A DNA stretch of 64,000 nucleotides from Liolophura sinensis. Lineage: Eukaryota; Mollusca; Polyplacophora; Chitonida; Chitonidae. Where the stretch lies: assembly GCF_032854445.1 (NCBI RefSeq), contig NC_088301.1, positions 50,827,187 to 50,891,186 of the forward strand. Direction: 5' to 3'. Within the stretch, counting starts at the first letter, position 1. Each line of letters begins with the position of its first letter. Positions 14,035 through 26,272 of the stretch are shown piece after piece. The notes below the pieces were generated by a model. The model was given only the letters and a program-made list of their open reading frames with translations, ran no database searches and had not been told where the DNA came from. The translations under genes and the position numbers were made by a program.

Positions 14035-17000
14035 GTACATGTACATGTAGAATTACTAAGTAAGTTATTCACAAAGTAAGCACACCTCTTTTTTGCATTC
14101 CATGAAGGCTGTTTCATTTGTCCAGATGTCCATGAGGATAGCAATCCTGTCAACTTCCTGATGAGCATAGCTTGATAGATCTGTGTCACCAGCAACTGAC
14201 TGTCAAAGACAAACAAAATGGTGACATTTATTGACAACATGATTGGATATGACAAAAAAATTACATTGTTACAAACATCAGGTCACATGTGTAGATTTGT
14301 AACCATCATTACCAGGTGATGTAAACATTTCAATGTCCTGGATGGCTTATTTACATGTACTACATGTACATTTAACGGATTGTATTTTATGGCCTTCTAG
14401 CAGAAACTAAATAAGATCCAACACTGGTTATGTACCTGTCGTCTTCTGAATGAGCTTAAACTGGATCTTTTGATACCAGATGCTGTCCTTAAGTCTCTGT
14501 CCTTGTCTATAAAGTATGAGGCCAGCAGTAACAAGTCATTTTCCAGAGCTCTACAAAATGCCACATCAAACAAACAATGTTTCAAAATGTCACACAAAAG
14601 CAAAAAGGTTTCATTAATATCACACAAAGGAACAAGGATAAATTATTATTTTATTATTTTTTTTGTGGGTAAGCTTTTATGTGTGTGTATGTTTTTCTTT
14701 ATCCACATTTACTACACAGTAAAGACTGAACAACATCAAAGTAGTTATGGAATGTAAATTTTACAAACGTTTTCAGTAAATGTAAAAAAGTTTACTGTTA
14801 GTTAATAGGTCAGACAAGACTACCACATGTACACCCAGTACACAATACATACTTGAGGTCATTCATGGCTGCATCATAGACAATGTAATAACCCTGCTGA
14901 TCCTGCACGTGGACACGGCCTTCCTCCCACAAATAAAAGTCATCATGGTTTTGAATGTCACAAAACTCCATAAATTCTGTCTCGCTCATTCTGTGGAGAA
15001 ATAAAATCAATAATGTGTTACATTATGTCCTTTCTGACCTTTCTGGCACATGTGGACATCAAACATTTTAAATGGAAGGCAAACACAATGTACAAATGAG
15101 GCTTGAGAATCTACTTCAATAATGCAACACATGTTGCAACAACAACACATGTTGTTAGGCAAACATTTCTGATTACCTTTACTTTAACATTTATATTTGA
15201 AAAAATTTCACAACAGGATGAATGATGAAGAATTTGAGAAGCTCAGAAGTATGGACCTTAAGGGGTGTCGGAGGGAAAGAGGTGTCATTTTGGACCAGTA
15301 AGAATTTGCTTACCTTTAGTGACTGAAGGCCTTGATCTCCATATTGTGTCATAAATATCATTTTTCAAAATACAGCACTCAGGCTAGTGGTAAGCAACCA
15401 TGCTTCATTTAATCAAGTAACTTACTTGAAATCTAAAGGAGTATTGTGAAGATATCCATGATACCCAAGGCCGCCTCCTCCTCCAGTTGTTCCATCCACT
15501 TCTGTCCCCTTGCGATGGTTTTGCTTGCTGTACGCAAACACATTCACACAATTGTGATAATAATTTTGGCGTCAATTTTGTAAATGTATGTACTGACACT
15601 TGAATAACACTTAAACAATAAGTGTCACAATGTGAAACTAAGTTTCGCAGGTTTTGCGGTCAATAATTTACCACAAAAAATAATTCCAGTGAAAAATATC
15701 CACTATTGAATCATTCTTAAACACTCTTTAAAAAAATCTGAAAAAATAAATGAAAGTATTTTTACACACAGTTTTCAGTTGTCTTTATGATGAACTTTAC
15801 TTCATATGTTAGCTTTCTTTTCTACCTTAAAAGATTTGCACAATTCACAAAAAACATACTAATTTTTCTAATTTGCAATCAAGGTTACCTGGCCTGAGTG
15901 GCTTTGTCAGCCTCCATTGACAGTCCACCATCATTAATGGTCAGGGTCCTCTCCACCGAGCGGAAGTAGTTGAACACACTCAAGCACTGAAAATAATACA
16001 ATCATAACACTGAAGCATAAGTTTGGCTAAAAAAAAAAAGAGAAAAGATTATTAGATGTACCTGTTACTTTAACTATTACAATAATTAATATAGTGCTGT
16101 TTTAATTAATCAACTATTCTTGTAGGTCAAATGGAAAGAAATATTTCTTTTCCAATGGTTAATGAAAACAAAAATCCCCAAATGAATATTCATTTAATAA
16201 AATCTAATACAAAAGGATTAAAACTAAAATAATGATATTCAAAAAAACAAAAAATGTCAAGCCTCATCTCAATAATGCATGTAGAAATGGGCTCAATCTG
16301 ATCATAACTGTCATCTTAGAAATACATGTATTAGTGTTTTTGTACTCACCGTTCTCTGAAGATCTCGTATCCTCAAGTGTCTTAAAAGTAAGTATGACAT
16401 GTAGGCTCCCTGTATTGTGGCTGGGTCACTGCACTCTTGGTCACCTTCATCCAGACCTGTCAGTAACACATGGAACCACAAATAACAATATCATTTCTGC
16501 ATGTAATTCAAACTGCCATTTCAAAAAAACTAGGATTTATGAAAGGCAAGGTTTACTGAACTATATTTCTGGCATATCCCAACATGCAGGAGTCCAAGTA
16601 AGTTTTTCAACATTTTGTTTTAGGATATAAAAAGAAAAAAACTACTATTAGGGAGCGAACCATGGAGGAAAGGAGACTACAATGGTGCCTTCATGCATGC
16701 AAGTCATTTGTCAAAGAAATTATCAAATACTAATGGAAAATTTGCATACCCAACATTTGGACACTGTTGAAGTAACTGTAACTGTCTTTGCGTTTGCCCC
16801 ACCCAGAGGTTACACTGGAAGAGCGTGACAAGTTAACATTCTCAATGTCTCTCTCATCAATTTCCTGGACCTTCGCATCTTCGGATTTCTCACCCCTAAG
16901 AATCATACATATACATGGGTTACAATCTGTTACAGTAGAGCTGAACCACGTTATTCCAGCCAGAAACATTATCACATACACTGTATTGTCTATTTTCAAT

Positions 17001-20000
17001 TACCTTTTCATTTTGTGTTAAGTGTGTGGCCAAGCTAAAAAGAAAGGGAAATTCCCCCCATTCCAGAGGTGGACAATGTTAATATTCCAATCTTATACAT
17101 TTCGCAATAAACATTCTGGTACAAAAAAATATGTGGTCAGTCAGGGACCTGTTTCATGAAGAAGTAGATCACCATAGTAAATGAGATGGACATGGAAGTG
17201 TGCCAGCTTTTAGTAGAGGTCCACAGGAGATATTACATGTACTTCAAAACATCTGACCTCACTGACATATATATTTTTATTTGACTTTTTTTTTTAAATG
17301 CCACACACAACGTTTCATTTATACAATTGCTTTCAGCTTTTTGGGTGGAAGAAACTGAAGATAGCCTTACATGTATCTGCAGCATAAAGACTTTGGCAGA
17401 AAACTGTTACTTACAAACTGAAAAAGTCAGGGTTTGAATATATCCTCTTCATAATTGTGGCCGTGTTGTAAGGTGTCTTGTTCGCTGTGACTGAGGCAGC
17501 CTGTACACCGGGAGGATCCCGCACCAAAGCTGCATGTTCCTTCAAAGCCTTTAGCACATGCTACAAAATTGTAGATGTGTCATCAGATTCATATATCTAG
17601 CAAAGATGTAAAGAATTACATCACCTTAACATAGATCAGTGAAAGGGATATTATTGATAGAGTTAGCAACATTATTATGGTTCTCTGTTAAACTGAAAAT
17701 GAAGCCTATATACCTTATATCTGGAAAAGAGATAGTGGATGTTATTTGTTTAGATGTACTAAATGAGGAATCAGGGCTAACTATTACTGGGATACAACCC
17801 TTACCTCAGCATCCATCACCTGCAGAAAGTGTGATTGCACTCTCAACAGTTCGTCAATCTTCTTTCTGTGGCGCAGCTGAGTCATTTGCTTTTCTTGATG
17901 TGCATCCTTTTCTGGTTTGAGTCTCACAAACTCCTGCCAGTTGGCCTCTTTCTTCAGCGCATGTAGAAATGTGTCTGCTCCCCAATTCTCCTGGCCAGCC
18001 TACAAATATAGCCATGAATGACCATATGTGCGAGTAGTCACAGGCATACCATGATACTAAATGAAGTAAACACAGTGTTTGCACTGCCATTTATACAGGT
18101 AAAAGCTCTGGGATTATTTTGTAGAAAATTACAAACAGCCAGTATGATTTCACAACGGTGCAATGACATGGCTGCCCTAGTTATTGGGCTACTTTTTTCT
18201 TTTGAGATAAAAGAAACCACACAAACCTCAAATGTATCATAGGTTCTAAATGTTTTCATGTGCTCCTGGCGTCCAAATATCTGTCGAAACTTTTTGTTGA
18301 CCATGCTGTATATTTCCATTTCTTCAGCAGAAGTGGTAACATTTTGCACATCCTGACAAAATAAAGAACCCATCATTGCAAAACATGTTTGAACACACTA
18401 CATAAACAGCTCTGTCTACATACTGTTCCATAGCTTACGTAAAAAGTATAGTACAATATAGTAATTGTTTTGGCATCACAGAATGATTGCCTCCATCTTG
18501 ATAAAGCTTCTCACGGCAGTTCAGAATAACTAGCTTTTACAGCAATTTTGTTTTTGTTTTTCAAAATCCACAAACTGTATATTTACTAACATAACTGATG
18601 CCATAGATGCTGAGAAGGAAGCTAAGAACTTGGCGCAGCTTTTCAAACTCATTCACATGGAGAGGCAGTTGAAGTAGTTCTTCGTCCCCTGCAACACCAC
18701 CCCCTGAAAGTTTACACAAAACATGCATAATTACTATTAATAATGTAGAAGCATATTTATGCCAATTTCCAAACAATTTATTTATGCATCTAGTCAAGTG
18801 GTGGTTAACAGTTGTTGTGAAAGGATCTTTCTTTTGATATAAGACCATATTCCTAATGAGTGGAGGATCTAGTGCTGGCATTAAACCACCTGGGCAAATC
18901 TCTTGACTTTAATGAGATCACAGCAAGTAGGAGGGTCACATGAGTTTAATATCATTTTGGCCTCTAAGAAAACATATGCACCAGTTTTACACTAATCTCA
19001 TCGCAAGATTAGTTTGCTCAAAAAATCTGAACTCAGCTGGCTTGTTTGTTGTCCAAATATCTTGGAAACAAAAGCAAAACTCTTAAATGATAACATGATA
19101 ATTTAATCTTTTAGCTGGATTCAAACCTAAACCCATATAGCTTAATTATAAGAAAGAAAATGTTTTTCAAACATTTTAAAGGCCTAATATCCTACAAGAC
19201 TATTTAATTTAAGTAAAGATTTTCACAATTAAAGATGGATACGGTTTTCATACCTTATTTGTCAGTACATTCAAAAATAACGCATTATCATATAAACATG
19301 AAGAAATCAAGAACTTTCAAGGCATTGAAATTTTTTAAAAATAAAATTCAAATATTTTCTGGGATTTCAGGGACCAGTTGTAACCCTCTGTTAACAAACT
19401 TTAGTTCAACCTATTATCCAAGTTATCAGCAAGCTGTGACCAATTCAGCACTGAAAAGTAACCATGTACCTGCAGCTGCTGAAGCATGGATAAAGGAGGA
19501 GGAGGTCATTGGGACCACAGTGAGGAGTGTTGAGCTGATAGGGGGTGGGACTGGAGGCACATTGTTTAGGATCAGTGATGATGTAGCTGATCCTCGGCGG
19601 GAGTCAGCAGAGAATGATTGTGACACAAACAGAGAGTCGTCCTGGTAGCGTGATGCCATCCGGGATGACAAGGAGGCTTCTTCCTGCAACACAACAGATT
19701 TAATACAAGTACTATCTCTCAAAACTGATGAATGCACATGCAATTTGAACAAGTACATGTACATAATCTAAATACTGTATTTGTAGGGAAGATTCAACCA
19801 CCATTACACTTTTAGAGGCAAATAAAGGCCATAAAACAGTAGTTTTGGAGCTTACACTTACATTTTCCCAATAGGAGATCAACCTATCTTCTGAACAAAT
19901 CTTAAAACACTTTCCTAAGATCAAGTATTGTGAGTTATTAAAGGGATACAGCTGTTACATTGTACTTTACTTGTGGATACATGTGCAGGAGGATATCTGT

Positions 20001-22605
20001 TGATTTTTTCAATTCCTCACTTTAATAATTCAGGAGAAAAGAATTAATGTATGTATAACATAAAATTTACCTCTCTATCCCTTTCTTTCACAGCAAAATC
20101 CATTTTTCTTGTCACAGGCAACCACTGTAACACCTGTGAAGGAACAGTAGATGGTACTTAAATGTACACGTGAATGAGAGACAAAACATGCTTGTTCTGT
20201 CAAAATGCATTGTATCTATGGTTGGATACTCACATCAGCATTTGACTGTGTTAACATGATGCAAACAAACCTAGATTTCCCATGTGAAAAACAGTTGAAT
20301 GGAGATTGCTAATCAATTTAAGAGTTTGGATATACAAGAAGACAGATGTTCTCATCTGCATCAACATACCCGTAGGTACTGGTTAAACATTTTCACAGAG
20401 TGGAGGTGACAGACAAGCCAGCGGAGGTAAATAAGAAGATCTTCTTCTTTTACTGCCTGGATTCCCTGGTCTGTGTGTGACAAATACCCTTCCTTCACCA
20501 CGGCCAGGCGCTGAGCTCTCTCAATGCAGTCTCTGTACTCTGCCATGATGTGTCTAAGAAGTTAAATGTAAGTTTAGTTTATGGAAACATGTGGATACAA
20601 AATCTTTAAAAAATGTCCATGACATTTACTATTTGTAGAACATCTGACTCGCAAAAGGGAGTGTCCAAGTACAAGTTGTGCTTTAAAGATTTCTGCATCA
20701 GTGGTTGATTAAATACCAGTCACAATAACTCAAGTATCAAATAATATTATACCTACATGTATAACTGAAGCCGAATATATGTACCAAAGGAAAGATTGGA
20801 TATTCTAATAGTGGTTTCCTAAATGTTTAAGTGCTGAGCTGACCACAAAGTAAAGGTATACATGTATACATCATGATAATTATGGGTCACATAATACTGG
20901 CTCTTATTTTTTTTTTTTTTTTTATTGTCCACTTTGGGCATTTTTAGTTCCCTTTAATTAAGAAGAAATACTTACAAAGTGCAACTGGATTCTACTGATA
21001 TGAATCCACAAGGGCAGTTGTTTTGTAAATGAGTTTGAAGGCACAATTAATTTTAGAACCCACAAACACTGAGGTACAGGGGCTTAACAAATAAATTCAA
21101 GCTCAGAAGTGGCACAAAACATTTGCAGCACCACATCCTACACAGCTTAAATGGCAGCATGATATTCAAGGCAGTTTACAAATAAGCTCTGGCATAGCAT
21201 GTTAAAATATATTTCATTGTATGACAACCTTCATGTGTACAGGTAAAGTAAGGTATAAATAAATTCTAGCAGTATACTCACTGGAGACGTGCATGGTATA
21301 GTGTATAAAGAGACTCAACAAAATTGGTGTTTTCACTGAATCTTTTCCATCTCAGCATGTGCATGTGTTTACACTGAACCAATTGCTGTATGCGGTCTAA
21401 GAAGTACTGAAATCAAAGCACAACAGTGGTGAGAAAGGCTAGGTAAGTAAACAACACATACTGATTATTAAAAGAATAACAGTGGTAACAAGAGTATTAC
21501 ATTTTCTGTAGCTATGATCTAAACAGATTTATCATATCATGCAATTATTTCCCAATAACACATCAATCTAATGACCATTTACTATCTGCAACATGCTGTC
21601 AATAAAGCTTTGTTGGAAAAAAAACAAAACATGTTTCATATTTCCAAAAACATATTCCACTGATTACCTGATGTAGTAATAAGGGTATGCTGTTTTTTGT
21701 GTACTCCTCTTTTTGTGTTGCTAACATTTCTTCCTTCATGACATCAGCTTGCACTACAAGGGGTTGGGCTTCACTGACCTGCAGGTCAAAAGCAAGTGTT
21801 GTATCAAAATACCAACGTCTGCATTAACTTATCAGTAGATCTCATGTACAGCAATCGTAAGAGTTTTACTTATTACACTTTCTGCAATGAAATTTACAAA
21901 TATAATATTTATGTGCTACATTAAGCTACAAAATATGTTTTGCAATTAAAATAGAATCATATCAAAATGGTATGTGTTTTAAGGTGCATTGAACATGTTA
22001 TCAATATCAAACATAACTTTAACATAGCTGTCAATATTACAAAACATGTAAGGGAAAATGTGTAGCATTCACTGCAATTAAAGTTTACTGAACTTGTAAA
22101 AGGCAAAGAAGACTTACTTGCATAGCTCTTTCAATGATGAGCTTTCTATCATTGCGATAGTGACTGATACTTTTGGGTATAGGCACAGAACTGCAAAGAT
22201 TCAATGTAAGCTCTCTTTGATCACACGGCATGTTTGAGTATGAATGGTATACAAGTGTAAAACAAGAATAGTAAGAAATGTAGCTAATTTGGACTTTTTA
22301 GGCTAATGGTAATTTAAAAAGTCATCTTTATACAGCTGATTAAACTACATTATGTGTAAAGATCAAAACTGTACTTATCTTTTGTCACCCTCATTTTGGT
22401 GATAAATGCGTACACTACATTAGCAAGTTCAATAGACAATTAAACAGGAGACAAATAAGTACCTGATAGGTTTAGATGGAATTCCATGAATCATTGCATT
22501 TTCCTCAAGTTCATTTTTCAACTCATCCAATTCTTTCTTTAGTTCAACCTCCAGATCTTGAACCTTTTCACTCCCAGCTACCCTGTATATATCTGTCCAC
22601 TCCAT
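1..22605 (-). CDS. CCDC162: CCDC162-like (DUF4549) large protein, 37 exons, 3' end off the left edge
   Basis: Coding exons in transcript order: 22605-22463, 22190-22118, 21778-21668, 21406-21282, 20553-20370, 20133-20071, 19683-19470, 18703-18591, 18352-18227, 17999-17805, 17560-17415, 16895-16750, 16456-16350, 15986-15889, 15527-15426, 14990-14853, 14550-14436, 14199-14086, 12716-12516, 12291-12182, 9401-9311, 9000-8863, 8000-7854, 7596-7537, 7329-7175, 6862-6769, 6551-6415, 5905-5740, 5517-5420, 5072-4950, 4535-4455, 4244-3964, 3666-3488, 3173-3022, 2687-2598, 2435-2224, 116-1. Every boundary has an AG acceptor and GT donor, and the frame stays open across all 36 junctions, giving about 1,648 codons. 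The start is the first in-frame ATG after a stop (MEWTDIYRVAGSEK). The identity rests on my memory of the CCDC162/DUF4549 family; I cannot run a search. The family's function is unknown to me. No signal peptide or membrane segment is obvious, so I infer an intracellular protein. The exon chain is far more certain than the name. Confidence 0.8.
3488..5905 (-). CDS. CCDC162: Exons 28-33
   Basis: Exon 28 (5905-5740) is a Ser/Thr/Lys-rich linker. Exon 29 (5517-5420) has NEFVKKKAAMGVALRNTEEM. Exon 30 (5072-4950) has YCEEFFMRMAQYSLRSQILM. Exon 31 is short and acidic (4535-4455). Exon 32 is the longest (4244-3964, 281 bp) and includes RLLSADGKHLLNLWFIPHHT, a folded-looking domain. Exon 33 (3666-3488) carries PEIVGDFLALRRDVMFLEID, which looks highly constrained. 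The upstream boundary of exon 32 is the acceptor at 4245-4246, not the ATG seen just inside it. Confidence 0.85.
6415..8000 (-). CDS. CCDC162: Exons 23-27
   Basis: Exon 23 (8000-7854): LFSDVFVEDPLFICEIAVSQ and a helix. Exon 24 is a 60-bp exon (VVTSRYRLMDAAWETEILSK). Exon 25 (7329-7175): RKQAVELGFEDYHLFLRFVQ, a conserved-looking aromatic motif. Exon 26 (6862-6769): PSFLYLAIQELDENHVGRFS. Exon 27 (6551-6415): GGLENLQVILKAQVVHKNCL with two nearby cysteines. Frame is unbroken through the block. Confidence 0.85.
8863..12716 (-). CDS. CCDC162: Exons 19-22
   Basis: Exon 19 (12716-12516, 67 codons) starts LLDCYLEAYQHVFDRDEKRA and is strongly helical. Exon 20 (12291-12182) carries IEEQREYAQRVCREGDGEFG. 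A long intron of about 2.8 kb, which holds the minisatellite at 11,440-11,980, separates it from exon 21 (9401-9311, SALKNVFLMEFHPSLAIS). Exon 22 (9000-8863) encodes ELVHMHRPESTYEMVMLERN and further helix. Junction phases are 0, 2, 0, 0. Confidence 0.85.
11440..11980. repeat. Intronic minisatellite, unit about 40 bp
   Basis: Imperfect tandem repeats built on 'ggtgtcaagtgatgtgtac' followed by 'aagtgacaca', with spacing of roughly 40 bp and at least a dozen degenerate copies. It lies in the intron between exons 20 and 21 of the CCDC162-like gene, clear of both splice sites. Alternate units vary as 'ccacatgtttaag' or 'tgggtgttcaac', so part of the array has a two-unit period. Confidence 0.85.
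12729..12767. repeat. (AAAT)n / poly-A tract
   Basis: A short aaataaataaat run grading into poly-A. It lies a few bases upstream (gene sense) of exon 19 and forms the T-rich tract before its acceptor. Other homopolymer tracts in the introns (for example T-rich at 20,908-20,924) have no clear role. Confidence 0.7.
13979..14031. repeat. (AT)n microsatellite
   Basis: A near-pure AT dinucleotide run followed directly by alternating acctgtacatgtacatgtag. It sits about 55 bp 3' of exon 18 in the gene's direction. The apparent minus-strand reading of Tyr/Ile repeats across it is an artefact. Confidence 0.9.
14086..16456 (-). CDS. CCDC162: Exons 13-18: GLDEGDQE to MECKKE block
   Basis: Exons 16456-16350, 15986-15889, 15527-15426, 14990-14853, 14550-14436 and 14199-14086. 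Exon 15 has a glycine run (GTTGGGGGLGYHG). Exons 16-17 form a well-conserved-looking stretch: FMEFCDIQNHDDFYLWEEG, then DQQGYYIVYDAAMNDL continuing into KALENDLLLLASYFIDKD. Exon 18 is a helical segment (EVDRIAILMDIWTNETAFM). A minus-strand reading that appears to run through this exon into the (AT)n tract is intron read-through, not coding. Confidence 0.85.
16750..18703 (-). CDS. CCDC162: Exons 8-12: central helical block
   Basis: Five exons (18703-18591, 18352-18227, 17999-17805, 17560-17415, 16895-16750). Exon 8 encodes NEFEKLRQVLSFLLSIYGIS, exon 9 VNKKFRQIFGRQEHMKTF, exon 10 a charged Lys/Gln/Arg-rich helix (QEKQMTQLRHRKKIDELLRV). Exon 11 contains NTATIMKRIYSNPDFFS. Exon 12 is more acidic and serine-rich. 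All acceptors are AG and all junctions keep frame; exon 12 begins at 16895 because only that acceptor restores the frame after exon 11. Confidence 0.85.
19470..19683 (-). CDS. CCDC162: Exon 7: serine/proline-rich linker
   Basis: A 214-bp exon with low-complexity composition. It is rich in Ser, Ala and Pro (for example NNVPPVPPPISS) and ends in a Ser/Ala run just before the donor. It reads as a flexible linker between the N-terminal helical region and the next helical block. It is GC-richer than the flanking introns, as expected for coding sequence. Confidence 0.8.
20071..22605 (-). CDS. CCDC162: Exons 1-6: N-terminal DUF4549-like region
   Basis: Six exons give about 233 residues. The protein opens with MEWTDIYRVAGSEK, then an acidic/lysine-rich predicted coiled coil (residues about 13-35, VQDLEVELKKELDELKNEL), then a proline motif and SVPIPKSISHYRNDRKLII, which is the part I most associate with the family. 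Exons 4 and 5 carry YFLDRIQQLVQCKHMHMLRW and a helical stretch ending in VCHLHSVKMFNQYLR. Exon 6 is only 63 bp (21 codons, phase 0 at both ends). Splice phases along the block are 2, 0, 0, 2, 0, 0. Confidence 0.85.
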
Positions 22606-23860
22606 GATTTTGACAAATATATGGCTCTGATATCCAAGTCCAAAGGGATCCAAAGATCACATTTAACGACTCTCCCCGAGATCTAGAGAGAATGTTTATA
22701 CTCACAGTATATAAATCAAATATCATAATAATAGCATCTTAATAGCCTGTGAGAAAGAGAAATAATCTTAAAAAGGTACTGCCCAAATATTTTAAATATG
22801 CTAACTTTATTTTGTCATGTGACGATCTGTAGTCTGTACTAGTACTAGACCTACCTACATGTATATCCCAGAGATGGCTTAGTAAGCCCCACGTCATTGG
22901 TTGTATTAAATAAGACAAAACATCTTTCCAAAAACGTGGAGAAATTAAGGAACTCGAACATTATTCTATTCCGAGCTTCACATAACGTAAAAATAAATAT
23001 GTTTGAACACTAATGCGCATGTTTCCCACTGTAAACTTATGTTGTTGTTGTAGTTTAACGCTAAGAGTTACTAATAATTATTTTCTTGTGATTAAGGTCA
23101 TCTGCATCTACTCTAATTGCCAATTGATACTTACAATTGCCACTGTTTATCTTCGGGTAACAGCATGGGAGATAATAGCATAAAACAAATACATACAAGT
23201 TACAGAACCCTTGCAAACAGCTGCATTTTTTTTTTCGTGGCTGCTATGTACGCCACTTCTTAACAACCGCTAGGGGGCGTGCACATGCAACTGAACATAA
23301 CCCGAACTGGATCCCCGGATGAATTGACAACTGAACCAGTTCAGCCAAGACAAGACACGCAAGCACTGACTTTACAAATTCCCCGCTGAGTGTGGTTGTG
23401 AGTGCATATTAAACTTGTCAAGTCAAACTAAGCTAAAAAAAAAAAAGGGTTGAAAGAACCACATACCAACACCTTCACAATTACTACAGCTATATTAGAA
23501 AGTAAGCCTACCGTAAAGAGGACAAATTTTGAGAAAATTAGCCAGACAGGCCTAAACCAAAGCCTACTACATCCAATCATCATGATTCGAAGAAAGCTAC
23601 GCAGCATTGATGGGCTTTTTTTTTTTTTTTGCTTTTTTTTTTCCATTAGCCCCGGCTGTACATTTTACACAGACATGGCTAAACGCATAGGCCAATCTGT
23701 TGCTCACTATTACTACACTTCGACTACACGCAGAAAACATGTAGAAGTACATAGCTGTTTGTCCGGCGGAGTTTTTGTCCGTAGTATTTTTGCCTTTGGT
23801 CATTCGTGGGAAATCGTTGTTTTAATTACTTGATTATCCGTAGAACCGTGAGTAAAACCT
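22606..23860. other. 5' flank of the CCDC162-like gene; no gene seen
   Basis: This stretch should hold the promoter and any 5' UTR exon of the minus-strand gene. I see no convincing TATA box. It contains poly-A/T tracts (23,435-23,446; 23,617-23,641) and a somewhat GC-richer patch around 23,260-23,340. Open frames here, such as one at 23,450-23,833, show no family resemblance and run through homopolymers. Confidence 0.5.
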
Positions 23861-24105
23861 TGTGGCTCAACTACCTCGTTGACCCAGGAGTCTCTCACCA
23901 ATGCGGTCGCTGTGAGTTCAAGTCCAGCTCATGCTGGCTTTCTCTCCTGCCGTATGTGGGAAGGTCTGTCAGCTACCTGCGGATGGTCGTGGGTTTCCCC
24001 CGGGTTCTGCCCGGTTTCCACCCACCATAATGCTGGCCGCCGTCGTATGAATGAAATATTCTTGAGTACGGCGTAAAACACCACTCAAAAAAAAAAAAAA
24101 AAATC
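23860..24105 (+). mobile_element. tRNA-derived SINE, full-length-looking
   Basis: The head has a B-box-like 'gttcaagtcc' in a tRNA-like context ('aatgcggtcgctgtgagttc'). The body contains 'ggtcgtgggtttccccc', 'cccaccataatgctggcc' and the tail 'gagtacggcgtaaaacacc', and the element ends in a poly-A run. Reverse-orientation and partial copies occur at 36,058, 39,312, 43,258, 44,164 and 44,618, so this is a dispersed family. I know this tail from mollusc genomes. It encodes no protein. Confidence 0.85.
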
Positions 24106-24700
24106 AACTACCGGTACCTCGTAATCCCTGCATAATCGGCTCTATTCTTTCTGTAACCGTTTAGTGTTCTTGGAAACAAGGCCTACTTCAAGAGTCGATA
24201 TTATGCTGAATCACATCGGATTACAATTTTGTTTTCCCATTTTCTGTAAATCAGGGGTATCTGTCTACGCATTGTTTATTCGAGGTTGATACGAGCGTGG
24301 GTTTAGGCTCGATGACATAGCCCTGGAACCTTGGCGATTCGTGCTGATTTTGTTTCTGTGTACTTGCTCATAATGGCTCTAGACTATCATGTCCTCACGC
24401 GGCTATACGTTTTAGACATAGACAGTTAGTGAAGAAATTTCCCACATTTGACATTCGGACGTGTACATTACTCGTCGTGTTAATTGGATGGAAGGTGGTC
24501 TTCTGCTAACTCAATTTATAATCACAGCACGTGCGACGAATGTAGGAGAATATACATGAAAATTCTGCGTCGATTTACATCTCCTATTCCAGAGCTTGAA
24601 AGTGGAGGAATGACCATATCCCATACTGAACCACTTCCTCCTCCAATATCCAGGAATCATTTACGCCCAGAACTAACTTAATACTCAGAGATCGCCCCCA
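24105..24700. other. Intergenic, nothing recognised
   Basis: Unique-looking sequence between the SINE and the minisatellite. A 65-codon open frame at 24,484-24,681 matches no family I recognise and has no splice or promoter context. Confidence 0.4.
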
Positions 24701-25630
24701 CACAGACGTCACACGCACTCAGAGATAATTCACACACAGATAAAATCCTCAGCACGCAACTTCAAACACTCCACACCCGGAGATCACCCGCAACCTGAGA
24801 TCACCCAGGTCATCAGATCACCACACCCAGAGATCACCCACACCCATAGATCGTCCACAGGCAGATATCACCCACGCCCATCGATCATCCACACGCAAAG
24901 ATTACTACACCCACAGATCATACACAACTACGGATCACCTGCACCCATACATCATCCACTCCCAGATATCAACCACACCGAGAGATCGTCAACACCTAGA
25001 CAGCACCACACCCAGAGGTCATCCACACACAGAATCAACACACAGAGATCACTCAGGGATCACCGCACCCCAACATCACCACCTCCAGATATTATCAGAC
25101 CCAGAGATCACCCACACGCAGACATCACCACACCCAGAGATTACCCACACTCAGACATCACCACACCCAGACATCATCCACGCCCAGATACCACCCACAC
25201 CCAGAGGTCACTCACACCCAGAGATCACCCGCACCCAGAGATCACTCACACCCAGACAGCACCACACCCAGAGATCACCCACACTCAGAACATCACCCAC
25301 ACTCAGAGATCACCCACACTCAGACATCACCCGCAGCCAGAGATCACCCACACCCAGAGATCACCCACACCCATAAACAACAAACAGAGAACACCCACAC
25401 TCTGGGATCACCGCACCCCAACATCACCACACCCAGAGATCATCACACCCAGAGATCTTCACACCCAGAGATCACCACACCCAGAGATCACCCACACCAG
25501 AGATCACCACACTCAGAGATCACCCACCCAAATATCACCACGCCCAGAGATCACCCACACCCAGAGATCATCCACATCCAGAGGTCACCCACACCCTGAG
25601 GTCACCCACACCCAGAGATCACTCAAATGA
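24700..25630. repeat. 16-17 bp minisatellite, about 900 bp
   Basis: Tandem copies of 'agatcacccacacccag' and its one-base-shorter form, degenerate at the left end and cleaner to the right. The strands are strongly asymmetric: the plus strand is very C/A-rich and T-poor. Unit length alternates between 16 and 17, so no reading frame persists. Confidence 0.9.
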
Positions 25631-26272
25631 AATATTACCCAAACTTATTTATTTGCATAGTTTGATACAGTCACACATCATATTTCAGTATTTAAAACTA
25701 TATGGAGTTTGTGGGAACTTCACCTATGGAAAACCGTTTGAGATCATAATGAAAGTTTTGAGGAAATCCACCTGAAGTTTAGATCTACAAAATTCTTTTG
25801 TCATTAAATGCATTTAATACTTCATTACTGTGCAAGTCAAGAGTGTTTTACTTATACGACACGGTCATGTTTATGTGCCAACTTGAATTGACTACAGAAC
25901 GCAGAACTCGTTGTATTAAGGATAATTCCGGTATATCCGCTTGAGGAGGGCTCATATATATGTACTGGTCTGGCATAACATCTACAAGTGCTTTTTGTGT
26001 ACTTTGTGTTGTGGTTTAGGTACCACGCACTTGTTCAAAACTTTCAGGCCGTCTTGAATTAAAAAGACTTGAATGCCTTTCTCACCTCTCCACCTGCTCC
26101 ACAGTCCACAAGTTCAAAAGGTGAACAATTTATAAAGATCATACTGGAATAATTTGTGCAAAGAAAAGCAGTGTACCACTGGACTCAGAGTCTAGTTTGC
26201 TATATTATGTTTGAATATTCTGAGCAAGCCTGACTGACACTCATACTTTCCATGATTTATATCCTAAACAGG
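25631..26272. other. Intergenic, nothing recognised
   Basis: AT-rich unique sequence with no open frame, repeat or RNA gene that I can support. Confidence 0.4.

Noticed and set aside
13822-14255. Minus frames with Tyr/Ile repeats
   Set aside because: Translation of the (AT)n microsatellite joined to a real exon; the exon ends at its donor at 14086.
24700-25630. CRISPR array
   Set aside because: Units are contiguous with no spacers and the genome is eukaryotic; it is a minisatellite.
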